A stretch of DNA of 64,000 nucleotides from Planctomycetota bacterium. Its GTDB lineage: Bacteria > Planctomycetota > PUPC01 > DSUN01. The stretch covers positions 1-64,000 of the forward strand of contig DAOOIT010000024.1 of NCBI GenBank assembly GCA_035384565.1. The letters are read 5' to 3'. A program made the position numbers and the translations under genes. Shown one piece after another: positions 9,336 through 15,897 of the stretch (its first letter is position 1; each line of letters begins with the position of its first letter). The notes beneath the pieces were generated by a model. It ran no database searches. It worked only from the letters and a program-made list of their open reading frames with translations, and had not been told where the DNA came from.

Positions 9336-10391
9336 TCAGCCTCTCAGGTGCTTCGCAAACGTGGCCTTCACCCGCTTCCACATTTCGTCGGAGAGGACGT
9401 GGCCGGCTCCCTGCTCGATGAAGTGGGTGAAGTTGGCTTCGGCGCCGGCGCGCTTGTAGGCGGCGGCGATGCGCTCGATGCCCTCGCGGGCCTCTTCGAT
9501 AGGGCTGCCGCCGTCCTTCTCGCCCAGGTTGAGGTGCAAGGCGCGCGGGGCGATCAGGCCGGCAATCTCGGGCGTGTCGCCATACTGATACCACCCAGGG
9601 ATGAAGTTGGGGAAGCAGTGGAGGATGTGGGTGCGGTGGATGCCCTTGTAGGTGGGCAGGCAGCAGTTGCCGACGAGGGCCTTGAGGCGCGGCTCCCACG
9701 GGCCGATGAGCCAGGTGCAGGTGGACCCCATCGAGTGGCCGTAGCAGCCTATCTCGTCCTTCTTCACCTCGGGGCGCGTGACGAGGTAGTCAATGGCCCG
9801 CCGCATGTCGAGGATGTATTTCCAGGCGAGGCACTTGCCGGCGACGACGTAGCGGAGGAACTCGAACCGCTCGTAGTCGCCACCGCGAAGATGCTTGCTC
9901 TGCCGCTCGCCAAAGCAGAGGGCGTCGGGGCAGATGACCACGTAGCCTTCCTTGGCCAGCGCGACGCCTGTATGGTGCATGGGCATGCCCGCCAGGCCGG
10001 CGGGCTCCACCTTGCCCAGGTGCCAGGCGCCGTTGTGCTGGTGCCACACGGCCACCGCGGGGGCGGGATGAGCGGCGTCTACGCCATCGGGGATGAGGAC
10101 GAATGCGGGCACGCGGTCGCCCGGCTCGACCTCATACGTCACCGACTCGATGCGGTAGCCGTCCTTCTTCATCGCTTCGCGGAGGACGGGCTTGAGGTCG
10201 CCCGGCTCGGGCCACGGCCCGCCGAGGCAGGCGAGGAGTTTCTCTCTGAGCTGAGCGTCGGTCATGGCGGGGGTCTCCTGGGCGAGGGTGGCCGGGAGCA
10301 GGGCTTGGGCGGCGAGCAGCCCGGCCGCCGAGCCTGCGAGGAACGCGCGGCGGGGCAGTGCCGTCTGCGGCGAGTTGGGCGGACCGGGCAC
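9336..10391 (-). CDS. Exported alpha/beta hydrolase (acetyl xylan esterase / DLH type)
   Basis: 351 aa from a GTG at 10391, preceded by GGGAG. The N-terminus has PRRAFLAGSAAGLLAAQALL, a Tat-like signal. The alpha/beta hydrolase nucleophile elbow is GHSMGS with Ser near residue 220; a catalytic His is likely in the C-terminal EQGAGHVLSDE. The sequence follows the planctomycete 'acetylxylan esterase/dienelactone hydrolase-like' pattern (VPAFVLIPDG, KEGYVVICPDALCFGER). It probably deacylates a polysaccharide or small ester in the periplasm; substrate unknown. Its promoter is at 10423-10450. Confidence 0.8.
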   Translation of the reverse strand: MPGPPNSPQTALPRRAFLAGSAAGLLAAQALLPATLAQETPAMTDAQLREKLLACLGGPWPEPGDLKPVLREAMKKDGYRIESVTYEVEPGDRVPAFVLIPDGVDAAHPAPAVAVWHQHNGAWHLGKVEPAGLAGMPMHHTGVALAKEGYVVICPDALCFGERQSKHLRGGDYERFEFLRYVVAGKCLAWKYILDMRRAIDYLVTRPEVKKDEIGCYGHSMGSTCTWLIGPWEPRLKALVGNCCLPTYKGIHRTHILHCFPNFIPGWYQYGDTPEIAGLIAPRALHLNLGEKDGGSPIEEAREGIERIAAAYKRAGAEANFTHFIEQGAGHVLSDEMWKRVKATFAKHLRG

Positions 10392-10422
10392 TTGAGGCTC
10401 CCTTCGGGAATGGCAGATGTCC

Positions 10423-10450
10423 AATATAGGAAAACCCGCCTCGCGCGCAA
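10423..10450 (-). promoter_or_regulatory. Sigma70-like promoter for the exported hydrolase
   Basis: On the minus strand TTGCGC (10450-10445), a 16-bp spacer and TATATT (10428-10423). It faces the promoter at 10466-10494, giving a compact divergent control region. Confidence 0.5.
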
Positions 10451-10465
10451 GCCGGCAAGATCGGT

Positions 10466-10494
10466 TTGACACGCGGTGCCCTTTGCGTTAGCAT
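10466..10494 (+). promoter_or_regulatory. Sigma70-like promoter for the candidate selenoprotein
   Basis: Consensus TTGACA (10466-10471), a 17-bp spacer and TAGCAT (10489-10494). The leader to the start codon would be about 50 nt and includes AAAGGAGG. Confidence 0.6.
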
Positions 10495-10552
10495 TCCTGC
10501 CGTTCGAGGGGATAGGGCTGTCGAGAGCACTTGCCTGCAAAGGAGGCGCGTG

Positions 10553-11170
10553 GTGAGGTTACCAGGTGTCCGATGGATGGGCCGGGGCCTGGCATTGGCG
10601 GCGGCTCTGGCTCTCGTGGCCGGGTGCAGCCACCCGGCGAGCGTGGGCGACTACTTCGTGCACCGCGGGGAGGACGCCCTGGACTGCATTGACCTGGGCG
10701 TGACGTGGACGGAGACGCCGTATGCCTCGGTCTACGCGTGCCTGTTGGGCCTCAGCTCGATCGGCGCGGGCCACGTGGACGGCGGTTTCTTCGGCATCGG
10801 CGGCGGGCGCGTCGGCGTGATGCCCCACTACCACAAGGTCTGCGGCCTCCTGCTGTGGACCTACGAGGAGCTGGGCTGGGGCGAGTTCGACATCAACAAG
10901 CCGGAGACGCTGTACCGCTGGCACAACGGCCCGATCGGCTACGCGTGCTACTTCGAGCGGAAGCCCGATTACGGCTTCTCATGAACGAAGTACCTCCACG
11001 TAGGTTACGTGGGTCTGGTCGCCAACGCGCGATTCCTTCAGATGCTCGATTTCATGGGTGGCTTCTTCCTCCTCGACCTCTCTGGCGACGACGGCACGGC
11101 CACCAGCGTGTGGCCCTGGCAGGCTCCGGGCACCTCGAACGAGTGCATGCGTCCGGAGATCCCGTACTGA
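10553..11170 (+). CDS. Lipoprotein with in-frame TGA aligned to Cys: candidate selenoprotein
   Basis: The reading frame runs from a GTG at 10553 (AAAGGAGG just upstream; another GTG at 10550) to TGA at 11168, interrupted only by a TGA at 10982-10984. Read through, it is 205 aa. It has a lipobox LVAGC (Cys25), so it is probably an outer- or inner-membrane lipoprotein. The downstream gene at 11309 is a paralogue and aligns without gaps over more than 70 residues on both sides of the TGA. Codon 144 (TGA) matches that protein's Cys138, in S-U-T-K-Y-L-H against G-C-N-H-F-F-H. Other shared segments are LWTYEE, GWG, ETLY, LDF and WPWQ. A hairpin follows the TGA. If TGA is not decoded as selenocysteine, the product is a 143-residue truncation. 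Family not recognised. Confidence 0.6.
10985..11020 (+). promoter_or_regulatory. Bacterial SECIS-like hairpin after the in-frame TGA
   Basis: CCACGT (10996-11001) pairs perfectly with ACGTGG (11007-11012) around the 5-nt loop AGGTT. An outer ACC (10992-10994) can pair with GGT (11017-11019). The loop starts 17 nt after the TGA. Known bacterial SECIS elements are short stem-loops a few tens of nt or less after UGA, with G/GU early in the loop, so both position and loop fit. The stem is in coding sequence. Confidence 0.5.
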
Positions 11171-11195
11171 GCCGAACGGCGGAAGTCCCGCGCAC

Positions 11196-11220
11196 GGGGG
11201 CAGGCCATCAGCCTGCCCCC
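11196..11220 (+). terminator. Strong hairpin between the two lipoprotein genes
   Basis: GGGGGCAGGC (11196-11205) pairs with GCCTGCCCCC (11211-11220) around a CATCA loop, 25 bp after the distal stop of the first gene. No T-run follows, so it may be a Rho-aided or inefficient terminator. Confidence 0.5.
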
Positions 11221-11232
11221 GCGCCATGTGGT

Positions 11233-11261
11233 TTGCTGGAAAACGCCCGACATGGTATAAA
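11233..11261 (+). promoter_or_regulatory. Sigma70-like promoter for the Cys paralogue
   Basis: TTGCTG (11233-11238), a 17-bp spacer and TATAAA (11256-11261). The second lipoprotein gene therefore seems to have its own promoter rather than sharing a transcript with the first. Confidence 0.55.
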
Positions 11262-11308
11262 GGTGTCGAGGCGGGCGGACACGTTTCTCGACCCATGAGG
11301 AGTCTCGG

Positions 11309-11932
11309 ATGAAGCGGTGTGGCGCGTGGCGTGTTGGCGTGGCAATGGCGGCGGTGGCCCTGGCCGTGTCGCTCACAGGATGCGCGACGTACTGGGAGCA
11401 GCGCGGGCAGGATGCGGCGCAGATCCTCGAGATCGGCATCACGCACACGGAGAAGCCGATGAACGCCTTCTTCATGTGCGGCGTGAGCCTGGTAGGCTTC
11501 GGCGCGGCCAATATCGAGGGCACCTTCTCGGGCATCGGCGGCAACCAGGTGGGCACCACCAAGCTCTACTACCGCAGCGTGGGCTACGGCCTGTGGACCT
11601 ATGAGGAGATCGGCTGGGGCGACTACGACAAGGCCAGGCAGGAGACGCTCTACTCCTACTATGGCGGCATCGTCGGCTGGATCGAGCACATTCAGCGTCG
11701 GCCCGGCTACGCGCCCGGCTGCAACCACTTCTTCCACTTCGGCCACACCGGCTTCGTGCTCAACCTCCGCTACCTCGAGATCATAGACTTCCTGCTCGGC
11801 TGGACGACGCTCGACCTCTGCGGCGACGATAACGACGTGCTCGGCCACTGGCCGTGGCAGAGCGCGGGCGCCCGCAACCTGCCTCCGCGATTCAACTTCG
11901 GCGACGCGCCGGCCGCTGCGCCTGTCAAGTAG
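11309..11932 (+). CDS. Lipoprotein, Cys-containing paralogue of the TGA gene
   Basis: 207 aa lipoprotein with signal VALAVSLTGC (lipidated Cys25). The ATG has AGGAG upstream. Its sequence is conserved with the gene at 10553 along almost the whole length: GIGG, LWTYEEIGWGDYD, ETLYSYYGGIVGW, LDLCGDD and HWPWQ. Cys138 (PGYAPGC) aligns with the TGA of the neighbour, and Cys57 with its Cys62. The mature part is rich in aromatic residues and has no domain I recognise. Function unknown. The tandem pair looks like a local duplication with later specialisation. A strong hairpin follows at 11969-12001. Confidence 0.75.
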   Translation: MKRCGAWRVGVAMAAVALAVSLTGCATYWEQRGQDAAQILEIGITHTEKPMNAFFMCGVSLVGFGAANIEGTFSGIGGNQVGTTKLYYRSVGYGLWTYEEIGWGDYDKARQETLYSYYGGIVGWIEHIQRRPGYAPGCNHFFHFGHTGFVLNLRYLEIIDFLLGWTTLDLCGDDNDVLGHWPWQSAGARNLPPRFNFGDAPAAAPVK

Positions 11933-11968
11933 GCGCGGTCATCGCTCACCCTCGAGCCAGAACCACAC

Positions 11969-12001
11969 TGGCGCCGCGTCCCGGACCGGGGCGCGGCGCC
12001 A
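11969..12001. terminator. Bidirectional hairpin between convergent genes
   Basis: TGGCGCCGCG (11969-11978) pairs perfectly with CGCGGCGCCA (11992-12001), with further CCCGG/CCGGG pairing inside. It lies between the end of the lipoprotein gene and the end of the minus-strand radical SAM gene, as expected for a shared terminator. Confidence 0.6.
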
Positions 12002-12031
12002 GCTTATTCATGCACCACCATGCGCGTGGGG

Positions 12032-13576
12032 TCACTTCGCCGTCGGCTGCTCGGTCGGGGCCTTAGGGGGCTGGGCGTTGTAGTAGTCAGCCAGCTCCTT
12101 GAGCACCCGCTTGTTGTGCTTGCGCCAGGAGCAGACGGGGATGTAGTGGAACCGCCCGTCGGGCGGGTCGAAGTAGACGTGCACGCTGGGGCAGCGCTCG
12201 AGGCGCTCGGTCTCGAGGATCGGGTCGTCCTCCAGCGGCAGGATGATCACGCGCAGGGCGCTCTGCACGGTCATGTGCTTCAGGCGCGTCTTGCTGAAGC
12301 TGCCGAAGGGGGCGCGGGCGAGCGTGGCCAGCACGTGCCAGAGTTTGCCGAGGCCCTTGCCCTTGAAGGCCCGGCCGAAGACGAAGTGGCGTCTCACCAC
12401 CCGCATCAGGCCGAAGAGCGCGGCCGTGCGCGCCAGCCCGACCGCCCGGCCGAATCGCCCGAGCGCGCTCTGCGCCCAGCGCTCGTCGCGGGCCGTCAGG
12501 CGCTTCTCCAGCAACAGGAGGTCGTCGGCGAACTCGGGCAGCGACGTCCGCAGGTAGTGGTCAATCGGCAGGTACTTCTCGCCGTCCGAGACGAGCAGGT
12601 AGAAGCTCTCGCAGTTCGGGTGCGTGCCGTAGTAGGGCAGGGCCTCGCGGCCCAGGTACTTCGAGATCGTCTTGAAGTGGCTCGCCACGCCGAGCGAGAG
12701 GAACTTGACCTTGTAGCCCGGGAAGCAGTCGGCCAGCAACTGCTCCACGTCCTCGGTCGTCATCCGTTCGGGCTGGTACTCGAACTCCTGCTCGTGCCAG
12801 GTCTGGACGAGGGGCATGAGGTACACGCCGTGCAGGATGCGGCGCTGGTCGTGGTAGAAGCGCAGCAGCTCGGGCAGGTCCTTGTGGTTGAGGCCCCAGG
12901 CGAGGCAGGTGACGTAGCTGACGCGCGCCCGCGGCATCTTGTTGAGGTTCTCGATGGCCCGCTTCTTCATCTCGAGGACCTTGGCGCTGCCGCGGAGCTT
13001 GTCGTAGCAGGTCGGCCTGCCGCCGTCGTAGGAGACGAGCAGGTGGGCGCGGCTCTCGACGATCTGGCGGCAGTACTCCTCGTTGGCCAGGCGCAGGCCG
13101 TTGGTGAGCACGCGGGTGCGCATGCCGTACTTGCGGGCGAGGGCCACGATCTGGGGGAGGTCGTTGCGCACGGTCGGCTCGCCGCCGAACAGGGCGATCG
13201 TGGGCAGCGGCTCGAAGATCGAGAGATGCTGGAAGATCCGCTCGAAGTGCTCGAGAGGCGGGTCGAACTCGAAGCCGTGCCAGGCCACGCCGTCGGCGCA
13301 CATCGGGCAGTTCAGGTTGCAGCGGTTCGTCACGTCCACGAAGGCGTAGGTGGGCGAGCGGTGGTGCGCGCAGTCCACGCACTGCACCTGGCAGCCCTGG
13401 TACTCGAAGCCGGGGTCCTGATTGCGCTTCGTCAGGTGGCGGTCGGCGCTCGACGAGAGATAGGTCTCATTCGTCCCGCACTTCGGGCAGTTCTTGGCGA
13501 GATAGACCTTGCCGTCGCGCACCGCGCGCGTCGTGGGCACGAGGTCGCCGCACTTGTCGCAGTAGGACTTGTTCAC
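12032..13576 (-). CDS. Radical SAM protein of the tetraether synthase (Tes)-like type
   Basis: 514 aa from the GTG at 13576; the promoter at 13637-13665 excludes starts further upstream. The N-terminus has zinc-ribbon-like pairs CDKCG and CPKCG, then CVDCAHH. The radical SAM motif is CNLNCPMC, followed by the glycine-rich SAM site LFGGEPTVR. A long C-terminal part carries a HMTVQSALRV segment. The 'KSYCDKCG ... GKVYLAKNCPKCG' opening followed by this radical SAM core is the pattern of the family that includes archaeal tetraether lipid synthase and bacterial relatives suspected in membrane-spanning lipids. That role is an inference; the exact reaction cannot be read from sequence. It is convergent with the lipoprotein genes. 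Confidence 0.8.
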   Translation of the reverse strand: MNKSYCDKCGDLVPTTRAVRDGKVYLAKNCPKCGTNETYLSSSADRHLTKRNQDPGFEYQGCQVQCVDCAHHRSPTYAFVDVTNRCNLNCPMCADGVAWHGFEFDPPLEHFERIFQHLSIFEPLPTIALFGGEPTVRNDLPQIVALARKYGMRTRVLTNGLRLANEEYCRQIVESRAHLLVSYDGGRPTCYDKLRGSAKVLEMKKRAIENLNKMPRARVSYVTCLAWGLNHKDLPELLRFYHDQRRILHGVYLMPLVQTWHEQEFEYQPERMTTEDVEQLLADCFPGYKVKFLSLGVASHFKTISKYLGREALPYYGTHPNCESFYLLVSDGEKYLPIDHYLRTSLPEFADDLLLLEKRLTARDERWAQSALGRFGRAVGLARTAALFGLMRVVRRHFVFGRAFKGKGLGKLWHVLATLARAPFGSFSKTRLKHMTVQSALRVIILPLEDDPILETERLERCPSVHVYFDPPDGRFHYIPVCSWRKHNKRVLKELADYYNAQPPKAPTEQPTAK

Positions 13577-13636
13577 CGTCGCAGGCACTCCGGAACCGTT
13601 GGGGACCGCCCTGGAGCCACCGGCTGGCCGCACCGC

Positions 13637-13665
13637 ATTGTACCCGTACCCCCGCGCGGGGTCAA
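13637..13665 (-). promoter_or_regulatory. Sigma70-like promoter for the radical SAM gene
   Basis: Minus-strand TTGACC (13665-13660), a 17-bp spacer and TACAAT (13642-13637). Transcription would start near 13630, downstream of the more distal possible starts. Confidence 0.6.
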
Positions 13666-13680
13666 ACTGGCGGCCCGGCG

Positions 13681-14412
13681 TCACAGGCGGGGGTCTGCCA
13701 GGTGGAAAACGCCGTCGGCGTATTCGAGCCAGGAGGGGCCGGGACGCCAGGGGCCGACGGCGAGGAGGCGGCAGCCCGGGCGGTTCAGTTCCCTGGTGTA
13801 GTCGTGCGCCCAGTGGTTGTGGCCGCAGACGACGACGTTGGCGCCCGCCTCGAAGAGGGGCAGAAAGGCGGCAGGGTCATAGCGTTGCGCGTCCTTGGGG
13901 TCGCTGCGGTGGCCGACGACCCGGCGCCACCAGCGCAGCACGCCGGCCACGCTCATGCAGGCCCACAGGGGCGACACGCGGGCGAGCCCGCGCATGAAGC
14001 GCCCCTGGATGAAGCGCAGGAACTGGCGCGAGAACCAGGGGTCGGGGAAGCGCAGGTGGCCGTGGACGAGGCAGAACCGCAGCCCGTCGTGCTCGAAGGT
14101 GTGCTGAAGGCCCAGGCTTTCGAGGCCGTGGGGGGCCAGGGCGGCGGCGTCGAGCAGGTAGTCGCGGTTGCCGCCGAGGATGCGCACGGGCGGTCCGCCG
14201 CGCGCGGCCGCGCCGAGTTGCTCGACGATTCGCCCCCAGGCCCGACGCCGGAGCTGGCGGGCGCCCACCCAGAAGTCCAGCAGGTCGCCGATGATGTAGA
14301 AGGCGAGGGCCTCGTCGCGGCGGGCGCGCAGGAACGCCGTGAGGGCGTCCAGCCGCTCGGGGTGCTCGGGGCACAGGTGCACGTCAGCGAGGAAGAACAG
14401 CTTCTTGGCCAC
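13681..14412 (-). CDS. LpxH-type metallophosphoesterase
   Basis: 243 aa calcineurin-like phosphoesterase with the complete metal-binding set: ADVH (D-x-H), GDLLDFW (GD), GGNRDY (GN-D), LVHGH and CGHNH. The GNRDYLL motif and the following PDPWFSRQFLRFIQG segment are those of the UDP-2,3-diacylglucosamine pyrophosphatase (LpxH) group in lipid A synthesis, where cleavage yields lipid X and UMP. It would act at the inner membrane surface. The match is by motif only; the HGH in place of the common HGD is a small difference. It starts 3 nt downstream of the stop of the gene at 14416-14937, suggesting co-transcription. Confidence 0.75.
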   Translation of the reverse strand: MAKKLFFLADVHLCPEHPERLDALTAFLRARRDEALAFYIIGDLLDFWVGARQLRRRAWGRIVEQLGAAARGGPPVRILGGNRDYLLDAAALAPHGLESLGLQHTFEHDGLRFCLVHGHLRFPDPWFSRQFLRFIQGRFMRGLARVSPLWACMSVAGVLRWWRRVVGHRSDPKDAQRYDPAAFLPLFEAGANVVVCGHNHWAHDYTRELNRPGCRLLAVGPWRPGPSWLEYADGVFHLADPRL

Positions 14413-14415
14413 GGG

Positions 14416-14937
14416 TCACATGCGGTGGATCAGCTCGCTGAGGAGCTTGTACAGGTAGCCGAAGAAGCCGAAGACGCCCAGGAGCACGATGATGATCGAG
14501 GCGCCGACGGTCCATTGCACAGCCTTGTTCGAGAAGAAGCGCTTGCCGTAGTAAACGAGTTCACTCGTGCCCAGCAGCTCCTCGCGCAGGATCTGGAGCT
14601 CGCCGAGCTTCTGGTTCATGCCCGTGTTGTTGCTCCGCCAGTCGTTCTCGAACTTGCGGCGCTGCATGTCCGAAAGCTCGCGCACGGCGCGCGCGTCGGG
14701 CACGTTGGTCACCATATCCAGCACGCCGCAGCCCGGGTCGCTCTTGAGGCCCACGCGCGTGGCGATCGGCGAGTAGATGCGGGCGAACGTCGTGGCCATT
14801 TCCGCGTAGTCGTGCTCCTCCTTGGGCGTCGCCTCGCCAGGCTTCTGGATCTTCCGGTACAGCGTGAAGAAGCGCTTCCACTGGTTGACCAGTTGTTCGA
14901 GCTGCTGGAGCTTGAACTCGAGTTCCTCGTCTACCAC
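14416..14937 (-). CDS. Small C-tail-anchored membrane protein, unknown function
   Basis: 173 aa from the GTG at 14937 (AGGAGA five nt upstream). The N-terminal 120 residues are hydrophilic, helical and probably coiled-coil (LEFKLQQLEQLVNQWKRFF; MNQKLGELQILREELLG). One hydrophobic segment near the C-terminus (TVGASIIIVLLGVFGFFGYL) should anchor the protein in the inner membrane. I do not recognise the family. It sits directly upstream of the LpxH-like gene and downstream of the CPBP protease gene on the same strand, so a link to envelope biogenesis is possible but unproven. Confidence 0.65.
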   Translation of the reverse strand: MVDEELEFKLQQLEQLVNQWKRFFTLYRKIQKPGEATPKEEHDYAEMATTFARIYSPIATRVGLKSDPGCGVLDMVTNVPDARAVRELSDMQRRKFENDWRSNNTGMNQKLGELQILREELLGTSELVYYGKRFFSNKAVQWTVGASIIIVLLGVFGFFGYLYKLLSELIHRM

Positions 14938-15004
14938 GGTTGTCTCCTGAAACGAGGGCCGCGCGGTGCCATTAGACCACGCCCGGCAGGCGGAGTCAAG
15001 TGCC

Positions 15005-15742
15005 TCAGCGGCTGAGGGACACGAAAACGTCGTACAGGGCGTGAGTGTACACCACGATGCCCAGGCCGCGGTAGATGTAGATGGCCGCGAAGAGCACGCC
15101 CATGCCGAAGCGGTAGGCCAGCAGGCCCGCCTCCAGCGGGTCCCCATAGGGGCCGATGTGGTGGCACGCGGCGAAGGCGAGCGACGAGACGACGATGCTC
15201 ACCCCCGCCACCCAGCCGGGCGACAGGCCGCTCCAGAGCTTCAGGCCGTAGTAGAGGGCGCCCATCAGCACCACGCGAAAGAGCGCCTCCTCGTAGACGC
15301 CGGCGCCCACCGAGAGCACCACGTCGCGGGCGATGTGGCGGCCCGGCCCCAGCGCGCCCATCACCAGCAGGCGCCGCGCCACGGCCCCGCACACCAGCCC
15401 CATCGCGCAGGCGTACACGACGCTCTCCATCAGCATCAGGCCGTAGAGTTCGGCATCCACCCGCCGCTGCTCGATGTGGCGCAGGGCCAGCCACGCCAGG
15501 GCCGCGATCACGCCGGCGAACACCGCCGGCTCGGCCGGGCCGAAGACGTGGAACACCAGGCGGATGATCCCGTGCGCCCAGTTGATCACGTCCGAGCGCA
15601 GCAGCAGAATCCCCACCTCGTAGCCGAGCAGCAGCGGAAGGATGAAGAGGAAGCCGGTCGCGAACTCGCGCGACTCCCGCAGGTACCTGTGCACGAGCTC
15701 GGCGGCGGAGGCCGCGCCGGCCCGCTTGCTGGGCTTTGCCAT
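15005..15742 (-). CDS. CPBP-family intramembrane metalloprotease
   Basis: 245 aa, with several transmembrane segments. The family motifs of Rce1/CPBP (CAAX protease and bacteriocin-processing) enzymes are present: YEEALFR (EExxxR), ACHH, and THALYDVF (HxxxD). These residues carry the catalytic glutamates and zinc-binding histidines in the family. I chose the ATG at 15742, inside a longer open frame, since the promoter at 15814-15842 lies upstream of it. Substrate unknown. Confidence 0.85.
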   Translation of the reverse strand: MAKPSKRAGAASAAELVHRYLRESREFATGFLFILPLLLGYEVGILLLRSDVINWAHGIIRLVFHVFGPAEPAVFAGVIAALAWLALRHIEQRRVDAELYGLMLMESVVYACAMGLVCGAVARRLLVMGALGPGRHIARDVVLSVGAGVYEEALFRVVLMGALYYGLKLWSGLSPGWVAGVSIVVSSLAFAACHHIGPYGDPLEAGLLAYRFGMGVLFAAIYIYRGLGIVVYTHALYDVFVSLSR

Positions 15743-15813
15743 GGACTCGCCAGGGGGGCTCGGGGACGCCTTGTCGCGGGGAAGCGGAGAACGGCCCGTC
15801 CTCCGCGGCGCCA

Positions 15814-15842
15814 AGTATACCGCCCCGCGGCCGCTCTGTCAA
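15814..15842 (-). promoter_or_regulatory. Near-consensus promoter for the CPBP gene
   Basis: Minus-strand TTGACA (15842-15837), a 17-bp spacer and TATACT (15819-15814). It is only 5 bp from the plus-strand promoter at 15848, so the two divergent promoters could not easily be occupied together. Confidence 0.65.
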
Positions 15843-15847
15843 CGCGC

Positions 15848-15876
15848 TTGATCCGCCGAAGGCAAACTGGTATCCT
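15848..15876 (+). promoter_or_regulatory. Sigma70-like promoter for the TPR operon
   Basis: TTGATC (15848-15853), a 17-bp spacer and TATCCT (15871-15876), about 20 bp ahead of the first start codon of the five-gene operon. Confidence 0.5.
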
Positions 15877-15897
15877 CTCCGTCCAGGAAACACGGCT

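Noticed and set aside
10960..11000. Frameshift in the first lipoprotein gene
   Set aside because: First suspected because the protein seemed to stop early, but the homologous sequence continues in the same frame; only a TGA intervenes.
10705..11298. Restart at ATG 10981 overlapping the TGA (ATGA) in another frame
   Set aside because: That frame is Arg/Pro-rich and has no similarity to the paralogue, while the original frame past the TGA stays conserved.
12020..13801. Plus-strand open frame of 593 codons over the radical SAM gene
   Set aside because: The minus strand has the Fe-S motif, promoter and start; the plus frame is low-complexity.
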